Source of the DNA: Varanus komodoensis
Lineage: Eukaryota > Chordata > Lepidosauria > Squamata > Varanidae
Length of the DNA stretch: 64,000 nt
Reading direction: 5' to 3'
NCBI RefSeq assembly: GCF_004798865.1
Contig: NW_025336401.1
Location: 1,691,006-1,755,005 of the forward strand
How positions within the stretch are numbered: position 1 is the first letter of the stretch; each line of letters starts with the position of its first letter. The notes under the pieces are model-generated. The model searched no databases. It had not been told where the DNA came from and saw nothing but the letters and a program-made list of their open reading frames with translations. A program made the position numbers and the translations under genes. Below, in pieces: positions 63,058-64,000 of the stretch.

Positions 63058-64000
63058 CTCCAGCAAAAAAGTGGAGGAAGGAACAAGAGGAACAGCCATC
63101 CTTGACCTGATACTGGCCAGCAGGGAAGACTTAGTGGACAAACCGGCAGTTACAGGAACTCTGCAGAAAATGACCAGCCCATACCTGAATTCTAGATTCT
63201 AAAGGAAGCAAAACTTGTAGCCCTGATTCAAGAAAGCCAAGTTTAATGAACCCGGAACAATAAGTAAAGTCCTGCGGCAAGTGCCTCTAAGGAGAAGAGG
63301 AGTCCAAGAAGGGAAGGGATGTTTAGAAAAGGGAATTCACAATTCCAACAAGGAAAGGGGTAGAAGGCAGCAGAAGACGTCCCTGTGGCTACAGAACAAG
63401 CATAGAGATGATCTGAACATGAAAAAAGGACATGTATAAGAAAGGGAAGGGAGGCCAGGCTACAAAGGACGGAGATGGGCAGTCAGCGCGGAATTGCAGG
63501 GACGGTGTGAGGAAGGCTAAAGCTAGCGAAGGACCAAGGCTAGCGACGGGTGTTAAAAGCAGCAAAAAAGTCTTCTTCAAATGTGTCCCAAGTAAAAGAC
63601 CGAGGAAAGGCATGGGGGTTCAGCTCCTCAGTGTGGATGGCAACAGAGACAGAGACAAGGCAGAAGTGCTCAGTTCCTACACTGGCTCAGCCTGCTCTCA
63701 AGAGATGGGTGGCTTTCCTGAAGCAGGGGAAGGACAGGCTGCAAGAGCAGGACGGCAGCTCAAGACTGAGAGGCAAACGGTCCCAGGTCTTCTGACTGGA
63801 TTGAATGAGCTGGAGTCTCCAGGGTCCGATGAATGATGCCCTGGAGACTAGAAGGAGACGGCGGAAGGAAGAACCGCAGAGCCGCTGCCCATTGCCTCTG
63901 AGGACGGGGAAGTGCCCGAGGACGGGAAGGGCAAATGCCGTCCTTATCCTCTGGAAAGGAAAAGGAGAAGAACCACCTGGGCACTGCAGCCCAGTCAGTC
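63058..64000 (+). repeat. CR1 LINE, 5' side of ORF2, cut by the window edge
   Basis: The plus strand reads TAILDLILASREDLVD near 63100, from the CR1 endonuclease region. Near 63905-64000 it reads through a degenerate PEDGKGKCRPYPLERK segment that precedes the reverse transcriptase. The frame is broken several times. The element continues past the right edge. Confidence 0.75.

Noticed and set aside
37400-64000. Search for SLC6A14 exons, expected beyond AGTR2 by human gene order
   Set aside because: No SLC6 transporter motifs were found on either strand within the window; the gene may lie beyond the right edge.

Overview
The window reads as vertebrate nuclear DNA, most likely from a squamate reptile (lizard or snake). 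Three things point this way. The genes have vertebrate exon structure with GT-AG introns. The repeats are CR1, L2-clade and RTE/BovB LINEs together with tRNA-derived (Sauria-like) and 5S rRNA-derived SINEs. Simple repeats, including (TAA)n, (TTTA)n and (TG)n/(GA)n, are abundant. I cannot name a species.

There are three supportable protein-coding genes. (1) PLS3 (T-plastin/plastin 3, + strand) has all 15 coding exons between 4036 and 19550. They join in frame to a 628-residue protein with two EF-hands and four calponin-homology domains, followed by a roughly 1.6-1.8 kb 3' UTR. (2) An intronless leucine-rich-repeat gene (- strand, 24267-25571) encodes a 434-residue secreted protein that most resembles nyctalopin. 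(3) AGTR2 (angiotensin II type 2 receptor, + strand, 36017-37150) is a seven-helix receptor in one coding exon. It keeps the residues known for ligand binding, but its DRY motif reads Ser-Arg-Cys, its N-terminus is short and its C-terminal tail is extended. PLS3 and AGTR2 are also neighbours on human Xq23, so this is a conserved block. The three genes have no shared pathway that I can see.

Layout: 1-4013 is upstream or first-intron sequence of PLS3. 4.0-21.3 kb is PLS3. 21.3-24.2 kb is a repeat-rich spacer. 24.2-25.6 kb is the LRR gene. 25.6-33.5 kb is spacer. 33.6-34.15 kb is a CR1 copy broken by a 100-N gap whose flanks are duplicated. 34.16-34.6 kb is a CpG island, possibly the first exon of AGTR2. 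35.87-37.3 kb is the AGTR2 coding exon and 3' UTR. 37.66-38.05 kb is a second CpG island. 38-64 kb is gene-poor and repeat-rich. It holds an L2 copy with a nearly intact reverse-transcriptase frame (52.0-53.5 kb), a BovB 3' end, and several CR1 copies, one of which runs off the right edge.

Most of the remaining open frames lie in GC-rich DNA, in microsatellites, or opposite real exons, and are not reported as genes.
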